Below, piece by piece: positions 1-6,549 of a stretch of DNA of 14,570 nt. The position numbers were made by a program, and so were the translations under genes. The DNA is from Elusimicrobiota bacterium (GTDB taxonomy: Bacteria > Elusimicrobiota > Elusimicrobia > 2-01-FULL-59-12 > JACPXA01). Within the stretch, counting starts at the first letter, position 1. Each line of letters starts with the position of its first letter. The notes below the pieces were generated by a model, which did not search any database, was not told where the DNA came from, and saw only the letters and a program-made list of their open reading frames with translations. The stretch spans positions 1-14,570 of the forward strand of contig JACPXA010000258.1 of the NCBI GenBank assembly GCA_016196785.1, in the 5' to 3' direction.

Positions 1-2
1 CG

Positions 3-368
3 TACCTCGGCGGGAGTGGCGCTGACGGAGACGTCGCTATCGCGGTGGACCTAGACGGCACCGCCTACGTGACGGGTCAGACCAACTCACCCAACTTCCC
101 CACGACCCCCGGGGCCTTTCAGCCCACGCTCGGCGGCGTCACAGACGTCTTTGTCACCAAGGTGAACCCGGACGGCACGGCGCTGGTGTATTCCACGTAC
201 CTCGGCGGGAGTAACTTTAACGCCGGCTACGGCATCGCGGTGGACCAAGACGGCACCGCCTATGTGACGGGTCTGACTGCTTCGCGTAACTTCCCCACGA
301 CCCCCGGGGTCTTCCAGCCCACGCTCGGCGGCTTAGGGGACGCCTTCATTGCCAAGATAAGCCCCTAG
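3..368 (+). CDS. SBBP-repeat beta-propeller protein, 3' fragment
   Basis: The reading frame is open at the left edge, so the start lies outside the window; the stop is TAG at 366-368. About 121 residues are visible. They form two near-identical units of 65 residues (195 nt), each with the pattern YLGGS, then IAVD.DGTAYVTG, then NFPTTPG.FQPTLGG, then D.F..K..PDG. This is the SBBP (seven-bladed beta-propeller) repeat, common in large secreted or surface proteins of unknown ligand. The protein ends shortly after the last blade (DAFIAKISP) and, unlike the two large proteins downstream, has no FlgD/T9SS-like C-terminal domain. High DNA identity between the units suggests recent repeat expansion or homogenisation. 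Family assignment is firm; the function is unknown. Confidence 0.85.
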   Translation, partial: YLGGSGADGDVAIAVDLDGTAYVTGQTNSPNFPTTPGAFQPTLGGVTDVFVTKVNPDGTALVYSTYLGGSNFNAGYGIAVDQDGTAYVTGLTASRNFPTTPGVFQPTLGGLGDAFIAKISP

Positions 369-480
369 CAAGGGCCTGGGGTCAGACCCCATCGCCTTAT
401 GCCCGTCGTCCCCGCGCAGGCGGGGACCCAGGGCTGGATTCCCGCTTGCGCGGGAATGACGTACAAGTTCCCTCCCTTCC
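369..480. repeat. Intergenic cluster of three short palindromes
   Basis: Three perfect inverted repeats lie in the gap after the SBBP gene: TGGGGT/ACCCCA at 377-391 (3-nt loop), GTCCCCGC/GCGGGGAC at 408-427 (4-nt loop) and ATTCCCGC/GCGGGAAT at 438-457 (4-nt loop). None is followed by a run of T, so none is a typical intrinsic terminator, though the first could help end the upstream transcript. The paired CCCCGC and TTCCCGC hairpins look like the dispersed REP-type (Neisseria dRS3-like) intergenic repeats seen in many bacteria. Assignment to a named repeat family is inference. Confidence 0.6.
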
Positions 481-499
481 GAAGATTTGCTAAACAAAA

Positions 500-554
500 A
501 TTAATCAAATCTTAATCCAATCTTCATGCAATCTTAATCTCACCCAGGTAGACT
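500..554 (+). promoter_or_regulatory. Pho-box-like promoter of operon A
   Basis: Four heptamers lie exactly 11 bp apart: ATTAATC (500-506), CTTAATC (511-517), CTTCATG (522-528) and CTTAATC (533-539). After 9 nt comes a -10-like TAGACT (549-554), 24 nt before the ATG at 579. There is no separate -35 box; the repeats occupy its place. Eleven-bp direct repeats ending about 10 bp before a -10 box are the known layout of PhoB-activated promoters, and OmpR-family regulators in general bind direct repeats. The half-site differs from E. coli CTGTCAT but resembles the CTTAAC-type half-site of cyanobacterial SphR. The same array recurs at 6476-6530. The regulator's identity is inference. Confidence 0.75.
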
Positions 555-578
555 TAGAGTGACCGCAACAGGGATCCA

Positions 579-3500
579 ATGATTGATGCGTGGTGGCAGA
601 CATCTCAAGCAAGTCAGATCGGGTACCGGGGAGGGTACCCCGCTAAGAGGGTGAAGCCAGCGCCTCGAGCGCTCCGGAGCTTCACCCTCATTGTTTTGGC
701 TGGCGCCGCCTGGCTGGTGCTCAGCCAGGGAACCCTCGTGGAAGCCGTAGTCCGCCCGGCCCCTCCCACCGTGATCGGAGGGTACGACCCCGGCCCACCC
801 TCGCCTGCCAGTTTCTTCTTCCGCATTCGTATCTCTCCGATCCCTTGGGATCCAGGAGACGGGACCCCTGAACCGCGCTACGACATTCTCCTGGTCCAAA
901 CACCCTCCGGCGATCCGTTTGACCGTTTCAATTGCAACGATTCCAACCCCTGCTACCTCCAGGGCGACACGACGGTGAGCTCGACCACCCCGGTCCGGCA
1001 ACTCTTCCCGTGGTGGCAGTCCCGCAACATCCTGCGCGGGATCCCAATCGAGCACCGTAGTCTCTCGTTCTATGCCTTCAGAGTCCGAGCCTACCAAGGT
1101 GACCCCTCGAGCACATCAGAACGACAAACCGGGAGGGTGCCACCCGGCCCACCACAGGGTTTCCAGGTCAGCGGAGGGGAACGGGTCCAACTCAGTTGGT
1201 CCCCGCCTGATAGGGGAGCTGAGGGAGGCTATGGCGTCTTCCGCGCGATGACGCCCTCGGCGCCCTTCTCCGCTTTTACGCTCATCGGTACTCCAACTAA
1301 CTCGCCGTTCACGGATACCACGATTCAGAGTAGTGGTCCAGCGCGCATCCCTCAGCCCAGCGTGGTGATGACGGCCGCTCCAGCGCTGGAGCTTCGCTGG
1401 AGCGTCCCTCTCGTTGAACCGGTGATAGGGTATTACCGGGTAGAGGGGTATCATCAGACCGGCCCCGACGGTCCCGAATTCGGTTGGCCCACGGCAACGA
1501 CCTCCGCGATATTCCAGCCCGTTGTGTCAAGCTACACCGTCCGTGCCGTCCGACAGGAAGGCGACCCCACACGAACCGAGTTTAGTGTATCCACCACCAG
1601 TTTCCTTATCTCGGCCATGCTGGTTTCGAATGTCCGTCACGCATTTGAGGTGCGTGGGATCACGCAAGACGGCGTGTCTGGCCGCGAGTGGTCGCCGGCT
1701 ATCTCCACCTACACCTTGCTGCGTGTCCGCAACACCAGCTTCTCAATCGTCGAGGCCACGCGCCTTGCCATCGGGACCGAGTTCGACAACCCCCGCTATC
1801 GGGAGGTCGGCAGTCAATCCGCGGCACGCCTGGGCTATGCCCCGCTGTCAGGAGGGGTCACCACCTGGTGTAGCGCCAGCGGCGACGGGTGGGTCACGGA
1901 CGATCCCGTCCGTTGCGACGTGCGTACCCTTGAAGTCAGTACCCCCTATCGCTTTACGGTAGAGACGAAAAATTTCGCCGGAGTACTCGGATCCTCCTCG
2001 GTGGTCAAGGCGACAAAGGCCACGGTCCCGCCCAGGCCTCGAATCCTCAACGTGAGATCAAGTTTCGTCAAGCTCGCGGTTGATCCGGGGACCAACCCCA
2101 CAGACACCCGCACCGAATTTGCCATGTTTGTAGAAGGGAGTAACGGAACCCGCGGCTATGTCCAGCTTCTCTCCAGCCCGGACGGAGTGGATCGAGGCGG
2201 CGTACTTGACCGAGAATCCTGGGGGACCTATGTCGGACCCAACGGGTGGGGCGGACGTGATGACGGCATCACGGTGATCGGCCTCACCCCGGAGGTCACC
2301 TACTCCTTCAAGGTGAAGGCCCGCAATCAGGACCGTGAGACCACTGACTTCAGCCCACCCGTCGGGGTGACGCTGCACGAGGGGGGAGTGCAGCCCCCGG
2401 CCGTGGAGCGGGTTGAGCCTTCCGTCAGCGCCAACCAATGGATCAACCAGACGACCTTCACGTTCACCTTGAGGGGCCAACCGAACCAACTCCGACTGCG
2501 GTGGGACCAAGATCAGCAAGGCCGCGTCGCACAGACCGACGAACTCTGGACGGGGTCCCCCGTCACCAAGCGCGCCACCGCGGAAGGCCCCTGGTTCCTG
2601 CACCTCTTGGGGCGCGACCCCGGAACCGACCGAGATGTCCAAGTGGATTTCGGACCGATCCTGATTGATACGACCCCGCCGGTCATCCCCCGTGTCCTCG
2701 CCAAATTTGGTCCGGATGAAGAGGAACCCATCCCTGAACAGGAGACAAGCTATAACCCAAACCCCTACTTCTTTTGGCCCGTGCCGGCCAGTGCCAGCCC
2801 CATGGCGGGCTACTGCACGCAGATCCTGCCGGAACCCCAAGACCGGGAACTGACTTGCACGGCGATTCAGATCCAGGCTTCCACCACCACCGCGCCAGGG
2901 GTACGGATCACCAACCTTGCGAGCGGACGATACCGCTTCCGAGTGAAGGCCAAGGACCTGGCGGGGAACTGGAGCCCGACCTCCGCGGTGTTTACCTTGA
3001 ACCTCACCCGTGATGACCAACCAGCCACCATGACCTTTCAATCGCCACAGACCACCATCGGCGACTTCCTGTTCGGCGCCCAGCTCCAACCACCGATCCG
3101 GTTCACCTTCAACGACCAAATGGCGACGACCACGTTCCCCCGAGGGATGACCCTCCGCCGGATCTGGCGGCATGACGGCCTGCCGGGCACTGAGGGCATT
3201 CCCTTGACGTTCGAAGCCGTCCTGAACGGCGGCCAAACCCAGCTCACCGCCACCCCACAGGCCCCGCTCCCGAAGGGATCGGTGTTCCTGCTGCAAGCCA
3301 CCCCGGCGCTCAAGGACAAAGGGGGCAACCCCATCCAACCATTCTCCGTCCACTTCCGAACCGTGTTGGATCGGACCCAACGGAATACGGTCTTCCGAGC
3401 GACCCAACCGGAAACCCGGGTTCTCATCCCCCAGAACGTCCTCCCTGACGATAGCTTTCCGGTGGTCGAGCTGGATCCCCTGGCTACAGCCCCAGAGACG

Positions 3501-4145
3501 GTGCGTCGGGCCGTCACGGACGCCAACGCCAAACTCCAAGGCGAGGGGCCGTTTACCTTTATCGTACCCAATTCGATCCGTGGGTTCGAACTCCGAGATG
3601 CGACGAATCACCCCCTCAGCACCCAGTTTCCGGAAGACGCTCTGATCAGTCTGCCCTATCAGGATAACGAGCAAGGGCTCGTCACCGGGAGCCCGGTGCC
3701 GACCCGGGCGAAGCGTCTCTCCCTGGCGTTCCTGGATGAACAACAGCACCGGTGGATCACGCTCCAGAGCCAAGTGGACCTCGCGGCGAAGACCGTCCAA
3801 GCCCCAACCCGGCATTTTTCGATCTACAGCCTCATGGCGAATCCTGATTTCTCGTTAGCGGACGTTATCGTGTACCCGGTGCCGTTCGCACCAAACAGCG
3901 GCGACCCGAACCAGGGCACGGAGGCGAGTGGGATCACCTTCGCGAATCTCTCTACCCAGGCGACGATTAAGATTTACACGCTGAGTGGGGAGTTGGTTCG
4001 TACCCTTGACCATACCAGCGGCCTCTCCACGCTCCAGTGGGACACGGCCAACGACGAGGGCCAGAAGGTGTTCTCCGGGGTGTACCTGTGGTTGGTGCAG
4101 AATGCCCGCGAGAAAAAAACCGGGAAACTGGTGATCATCCGATGA
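579..4145 (+). CDS. Large exported FN3/Ig multidomain protein with FlgD/T9SS-like C-terminal domain
   Basis: 1188 residues. The ATG at 579 follows a weak AGGGA (570-574) and lies 24 nt from the -10 box. The n-region is long (about 33 residues, starting with a WW motif), followed by a hydrophobic core at 34-48 and a likely signal-peptidase site after VEA (about 56). The mature protein carries several fibronectin-III/Ig-like beta-sandwich segments (clearest near 187-260, 475-600 and 690-810, with motifs such as YSFKVKARN and YRFRVKAKDLAGNWSP). An SbsA-like Ig domain follows (about 815-930), then a module shared with the operon B protein (about 940-1085), and a C-terminal domain (about 1092-1188) with VYPVPF, IKIYTLSGELVR, LQWD and GVYLWLV, ending KKTGKLVIIR. 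That domain matches the FlgD-Ig/type IX sorting family. It is inferred to be a cell-surface or secreted structural or adhesive protein; no enzymatic motif is visible. It overlaps the PorV-like gene by ATGA. Confidence 0.85.
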   Translation: MIDAWWQTSQASQIGYRGGYPAKRVKPAPRALRSFTLIVLAGAAWLVLSQGTLVEAVVRPAPPTVIGGYDPGPPSPASFFFRIRISPIPWDPGDGTPEPRYDILLVQTPSGDPFDRFNCNDSNPCYLQGDTTVSSTTPVRQLFPWWQSRNILRGIPIEHRSLSFYAFRVRAYQGDPSSTSERQTGRVPPGPPQGFQVSGGERVQLSWSPPDRGAEGGYGVFRAMTPSAPFSAFTLIGTPTNSPFTDTTIQSSGPARIPQPSVVMTAAPALELRWSVPLVEPVIGYYRVEGYHQTGPDGPEFGWPTATTSAIFQPVVSSYTVRAVRQEGDPTRTEFSVSTTSFLISAMLVSNVRHAFEVRGITQDGVSGREWSPAISTYTLLRVRNTSFSIVEATRLAIGTEFDNPRYREVGSQSAARLGYAPLSGGVTTWCSASGDGWVTDDPVRCDVRTLEVSTPYRFTVETKNFAGVLGSSSVVKATKATVPPRPRILNVRSSFVKLAVDPGTNPTDTRTEFAMFVEGSNGTRGYVQLLSSPDGVDRGGVLDRESWGTYVGPNGWGGRDDGITVIGLTPEVTYSFKVKARNQDRETTDFSPPVGVTLHEGGVQPPAVERVEPSVSANQWINQTTFTFTLRGQPNQLRLRWDQDQQGRVAQTDELWTGSPVTKRATAEGPWFLHLLGRDPGTDRDVQVDFGPILIDTTPPVIPRVLAKFGPDEEEPIPEQETSYNPNPYFFWPVPASASPMAGYCTQILPEPQDRELTCTAIQIQASTTTAPGVRITNLASGRYRFRVKAKDLAGNWSPTSAVFTLNLTRDDQPATMTFQSPQTTIGDFLFGAQLQPPIRFTFNDQMATTTFPRGMTLRRIWRHDGLPGTEGIPLTFEAVLNGGQTQLTATPQAPLPKGSVFLLQATPALKDKGGNPIQPFSVHFRTVLDRTQRNTVFRATQPETRVLIPQNVLPDDSFPVVELDPLATAPETVRRAVTDANAKLQGEGPFTFIVPNSIRGFELRDATNHPLSTQFPEDALISLPYQDNEQGLVTGSPVPTRAKRLSLAFLDEQQHRWITLQSQVDLAAKTVQAPTRHFSIYSLMANPDFSLADVIVYPVPFAPNSGDPNQGTEASGITFANLSTQATIKIYTLSGELVRTLDHTSGLSTLQWDTANDEGQKVFSGVYLWLVQNAREKKTGKLVIIR
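621..687 (+). other. Stacked hairpins inside the signal-peptide n-region of the 579 gene
   Basis: GGTACC occurs at 622-627 and again at 634-639 and can self-pair. Directly after it, GGGTGAAGC (649-657) pairs perfectly with GCTTCACCC (679-687), enclosing an inner stem AGCGC/GCGCT (659-673). The structures lie within codons 15-36, between the conserved WW leader and the hydrophobic core. They could modulate translation or mark a palindromic insertion that lengthened the n-region. The pairing is visible; any role is speculative. Confidence 0.45.
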
Positions 4146-5437
4146 AGAGGAAAAGAGGCGTGGCGAGGGTGGGAGGCCGAGAGGACGCTCGCTTTGCGAG
4201 CTCGCTCCACTTTGGCTTCGCCGTTCCTACTCCTCCCGCACAGCTCGACGTGACTCAAGAGGCCACCTTGACGCCTCCCATGGTCTCGACCGGCTCAGCC
4301 CAAAGGCCTCTCTTGCCCCCCAGCCCTCGCCCCGCCTCTCTCCTTTTCCTCGCTCTTTTCCTCTGCGCCATTGCCGCGGGACGGGTGGAGGCGGGGGGGC
4401 GTGGGACGACGGGGGCGAATTTTCTCAAGTTGGGGGCGGGGCCGAGGGCGCTGGCCATGGGCCAGGCCCAGGCGGCGGTGGGGCAGGACGCCGCCGGCGC
4501 CTACTGGAACCCCGCGAGCCTCGCGCACATCCAATCGCACGAAGTCTCGCTCATGCACACCGAACTGGTGGAAACCATTCGAGCCCAATACGCCGCCTAC
4601 GCCAACCCCTATAGTCCACTCGGGGTGTTTGGGGGAAGCGTGTATTTCCTCTCGGTAGGGGATCTTCAAGGCCGGGACGCCACTGGGAAAGAAACGGGAA
4701 AGCTCCAGGTGTATGACGCCATGGCCAGTTTGACCTATGCAACAACTTTCCCGAAGGCGCCGTACCTCGCGGTAGGGATCACCGCGAAAGGCATTCAGGA
4801 ACGCCTCGCCGGGGTGTCTGCAACGACCGCCGCAGGGGATTTCGGCGCCCAGCTCCAGCTCGGGGAGTGGCTCAGGCTGCGAGGTATTCGAGGCCTCTCG
4901 ATGGGGTTTGCCGTCCAAAACCTTGGGGGGAAGCTGCGGTTCCATCGGGATACTGGCGAGCTTCCCCGGAACGTCCGGATGGGACTCGGTTACCGCGTGA
5001 ACGTGTTCGGGAACCCGCTGACCTTGGCAATGGATCTCAATGTCCCGAACGACAACGACCGGTGGACCGCGGTGGGAGCGGAATACTGGATTCGTCAGCT
5101 TCTCGCCTTCCGGGTCGGCTGGCGGTCCAACGACGACCTCTCGAACGGCCTCAGTTACGGGGTGGGGATTCGGGTGGGGAACGTCGGTTTAGACTACGCC
5201 CTGGTCAACTTTGGAGAATTCGGTCTGACCCATCGGGCTGCCCTCAGCCTTCGGTTTGGTCCCACTTTAGCCAGCCTCCGCGCAGAAGCGGCTTTCAAGC
5301 GCGGGCTGCAGGCCTACGAGGATGGCCGCTACCCAGCCGCCATTGTGGAGTTCAATAAAGCTCTAGAATTCAATCCAAATCATCAAGAGTCTCTAGAGAT
5401 GATGCGCCGCGCCAACGAGCGGCTTAGCTCCCCGTGA
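4142..5437 (+). CDS. PorV/UPF0164-like outer-membrane barrel with C-terminal TPR-like helices (operon A)
   Basis: 431 residues from the ATG that overlaps the upstream stop (ATGA, 4142-4145), implying translational coupling. The first 60 residues look low-quality; the hydrophobic core is at about 66-78 and the likely cleavage site follows RVEA (about 84). An alternative ATG at 4280 would give a more normal 38-residue signal peptide but has no good ribosome-binding site. The mature start carries the PorV hallmark: NFLKLGAGPRALAMGQA, then AAGAYWNPASLA. Alternating beta-strand segments follow, typical of FadL-like barrels. In type IX secretion PorV escorts C-terminal-domain cargo at the outer membrane; that role is inferred here from the adjacent cargo. 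Residues about 383-431 form a TPR-like helix pair (RGLQAYEDGRYPAAIVEFNKALEFNPNH), not part of classical PorV. Confidence 0.85.
   Translation: MKRKRGVARVGGREDARFASSLHFGFAVPTPPAQLDVTQEATLTPPMVSTGSAQRPLLPPSPRPASLLFLALFLCAIAAGRVEAGGRGTTGANFLKLGAGPRALAMGQAQAAVGQDAAGAYWNPASLAHIQSHEVSLMHTELVETIRAQYAAYANPYSPLGVFGGSVYFLSVGDLQGRDATGKETGKLQVYDAMASLTYATTFPKAPYLAVGITAKGIQERLAGVSATTAAGDFGAQLQLGEWLRLRGIRGLSMGFAVQNLGGKLRFHRDTGELPRNVRMGLGYRVNVFGNPLTLAMDLNVPNDNDRWTAVGAEYWIRQLLAFRVGWRSNDDLSNGLSYGVGIRVGNVGLDYALVNFGEFGLTHRAALSLRFGPTLASLRAEAAFKRGLQAYEDGRYPAAIVEFNKALEFNPNHQESLEMMRRANERLSSP
4154..4339. repeat. Inverted repeat flanking the variable leader of PorV-like gene A
   Basis: AGAGGCGTGGCGAGGG (4154-4169) pairs with CCCTCGCCCCGCCTCT (4324-4339), 15 of 16 bases. 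The arms lie just after the ATGA junction and just before the signal-peptide core. Between them is a leader of about 150 nt with a GCTCGC-TTT-GCGAGC hairpin (4187-4201). The same arms recur around the equivalent segment of the second PorV-like gene (13020-13218) with unrelated sequence between them, so this is either an inserted palindrome-bounded element or a conserved mRNA stem at the coupling site. Confidence 0.55.
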
Positions 5438-5455
5438 CCTATGCTCTTCGGACGT

Positions 5456-5683
5456 CTAGGAGTCTGTCTGAGTATGGCTTTCATGGCGAACCGGCGGCTG
5501 TTGTGCCGAGCCAAGGAAGGCGAGCGAGGGCATACTCGACGGCGGAGCGTATGCCGAGCGAGCCTTAGGGGGGAGCACAGGAGTGCTCCCCCACTGGGAT
5601 GGCCGTGGAGGGGGGTGCCAACGCCGGCGCAGGCCAACAGCCTGCCGGTGCAGCCGAAACGGAATACTCGGACAGGCTCCTAG
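5456..5683. mobile_element. MITE-like element, 228 bp, with 20-bp terminal inverted repeats
   Basis: The left end (5456-5475) and the reverse complement of the right end (5664-5683) agree at 18 of 20 positions; both read CTAGGAG, C or T, CTGTC, C or T, GAGTAT. Each end starts with CTAG. If CTAG is a 4-bp target duplication, the true ends are GAGYCTGTCYGAGTAT, and the target fits the YTAR preference of IS5-group transposases, which is a guess. The interior has no convincing gene but has nested palindromes: GGCATAC/GTATGCC near 5529-5554, a perfect 10-bp stem at 5569-5578/5583-5592 and GCAGGC/GCCTGC near 5636. The element sits between the convergent ends of the PorV-like gene and the toxin gene, and its hairpins may help terminate both transcripts. 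Confidence 0.7.
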
Positions 5684-6135
5684 GGCGGCCACTGTTTACA
5701 GAATGTATTCCACTCTTCAATGAAGGCCCCTGGGGTCCTGATCTTTAATGGAAGAGTCAGAGGAATCTTGGGAGTCATAAAGTCTCGGGTATTCCAAGTG
5801 ACCAAGAAATCCGCCTTACTCTTGAGCGCAGCAGCCAAGATGGGTGCATCGTCTTTGCCAACCCATGGAACCACCGCCACGATCTCCTCACGCGTGGGAT
5901 CTTCAACTAAGGTGGGGGCCATATCCCGAATGAAGGACCGATACTCCTCGGCTAATTGTGGGAATCGCTTGACAATGTTCCGGTCCGCTTCGGCAAGGAC
6001 GTCAGAAGAAATCAAGAGTTCAATCAGCTTCAGTTCCCCGGCTGCGAGCATCTGTCTAGCGGTCCCTTGGGGAGAAAGAAGCCCTGCCAGCAACGCGCTG
6101 GTGTCCACAAAGACCCGCCAGCACTCAAAGACCAT
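5680..6135 (-). CDS. PIN-domain toxin (PIN_3-like, VapC-type ribonuclease)
   Basis: 151 residues. PIN-domain proteins of toxin-antitoxin systems are Mg-dependent RNases that cut tRNA or rRNA when unbound by the antitoxin. Visible acidic positions are D11 (VFVDTSALL), E49 (SSDVLAEADRNI), D95/D96 (GKDDAPILAAALKSKADFLVTWNTRDF) and D118. The usual TGD motif reads TWN here, with D118 just after, a variant seen in this family. The length and the IRTPGAFIEE ending fit the PIN_3 group. The ATG overlaps the antitoxin stop by 11 nt with no obvious ribosome-binding site, so it is probably translated by coupling. Its TAG stop (5680-5682) lies within the CTAG at the right end of the MITE-like element. Confidence 0.85.
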   Translation of the reverse strand: MVFECWRVFVDTSALLAGLLSPQGTARQMLAAGELKLIELLISSDVLAEADRNIVKRFPQLAEEYRSFIRDMAPTLVEDPTREEIVAVVPWVGKDDAPILAAALKSKADFLVTWNTRDFMTPKIPLTLPLKIRTPGAFIEEWNTFCKQWPP

Positions 6136-6388
6136 ATTTCGTTTGCGTGTGTTCTTTTCGAATCCGTTTCAAATCGTTCAAGAGGTCTTCAAAACTCAGC
6201 GACTCTCTTTTCATGGCTTTTTCGAACTTCTTAGCCAGCTCTTCCCCCCTCGTCCGATAAGGGGTGATCACCAAAGTCTCCCCAATCAGAACCAGGTTGA
6301 CGGGGGCATCCTCCTCCAGATGCAGGAGCTTCCGATACTGTGCGGGGATCGTCACTTGTCCTCGACCCCGAATACGGAGCAACGCCAT
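6125..6388 (-). CDS. AbrB/SpoVT-type antitoxin of the PIN toxin
   Basis: 87 residues from the ATG at 6388, chosen because AAGGAGG lies 5 nt upstream (6394-6400, minus strand). A longer frame starting at 6418 would run through this ribosome-binding site and the operator. The N-terminal half matches the AbrB/MazE swapped-hairpin DNA-binding fold: LRIRGRGQVTIPAQYRKLLHLEEDAPV with a following LVIT.Y strand. The C-terminal half is charged and helical (EELAKKFEKAMKRESLSFEDLL), the part that usually wraps the PIN toxin. It should neutralise the toxin and repress their shared promoter. It is first in a two-gene operon, as is usual for antitoxins. Confidence 0.85.
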   Translation of the reverse strand: MALLRIRGRGQVTIPAQYRKLLHLEEDAPVNLVLIGETLVITPYRTRGEELAKKFEKAMKRESLSFEDLLNDLKRIRKEHTQTKYGL

Positions 6389-6401
6389 AAAGCCCTCCTT
6401 T

Positions 6402-6451
6402 TTGAGATACTGTCTCAATATCAGTATATATCAGAAATTCTGAAAATTCAA
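6402..6451 (-). promoter_or_regulatory. Promoter and operator of the toxin-antitoxin operon
   Basis: On the minus strand TTGAAT (6446-6451) and TATACT (6423-6428) are separated by exactly 17 nt, a good sigma70 promoter. Immediately downstream a perfect palindrome TTGAGA-5-TCTCAA (6402-6418) covers the expected transcription start, a typical place for an autorepression operator bound by the AbrB-type antitoxin. A TATCAG pair 10 bp apart (6419-6424, 6429-6434) may be a further half-site array. Promoter match is direct; operator role is inference. Confidence 0.7.
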
Positions 6452-6475
6452 GAAATCTTTGGGATGCTAAAAAAA

Positions 6476-6530
6476 CTTAATCAAAACTTAATCGAATCTT
6501 CATGCAATCTTAATATAGGATCGCTATACT
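6476..6530 (+). promoter_or_regulatory. Pho-box-like promoter of operon B
   Basis: Heptamers CTTAATC (6476-6482), CTTAATC (6487-6493), CTTCATG (6498-6504) and CTTAATA (6509-6515) are spaced at exactly 11 bp. The -10 box TATACT (6525-6530) follows after 9 nt, the same gap as in the 500-554 array, and is followed by TAGA in both promoters. GGAG (6536-6539) is a plausible ribosome-binding site 10 nt before the ATG at 6550. The region diverges from the toxin-antitoxin promoter, with 24 nt between the two. Confidence 0.78.
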
Positions 6531-6549
6531 TAGATGGAGAACAACCTTC

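Noticed and set aside
377..391. Intrinsic terminator after the SBBP gene
   Set aside because: The perfect 6-bp stem lacks a following T-run, so it is listed only as a palindrome.
2058..3815. Long minus-strand open frame of 585 codons
   Set aside because: It lies wholly inside the plus-strand 579-4145 gene, whose product has a signal peptide, Ig-like domains and a family C-terminal domain. The minus frame has low-complexity R/G/P-rich translation and no recognisable motif; it is a GC-rich shadow.
4280..4282. Alternative ATG start for the first PorV-like protein
   Set aside because: It would give a better-sized signal peptide, but no ribosome-binding site lies at a suitable distance, whereas the 4142 ATG has the conserved ATGA overlap. 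Left open rather than adopted.
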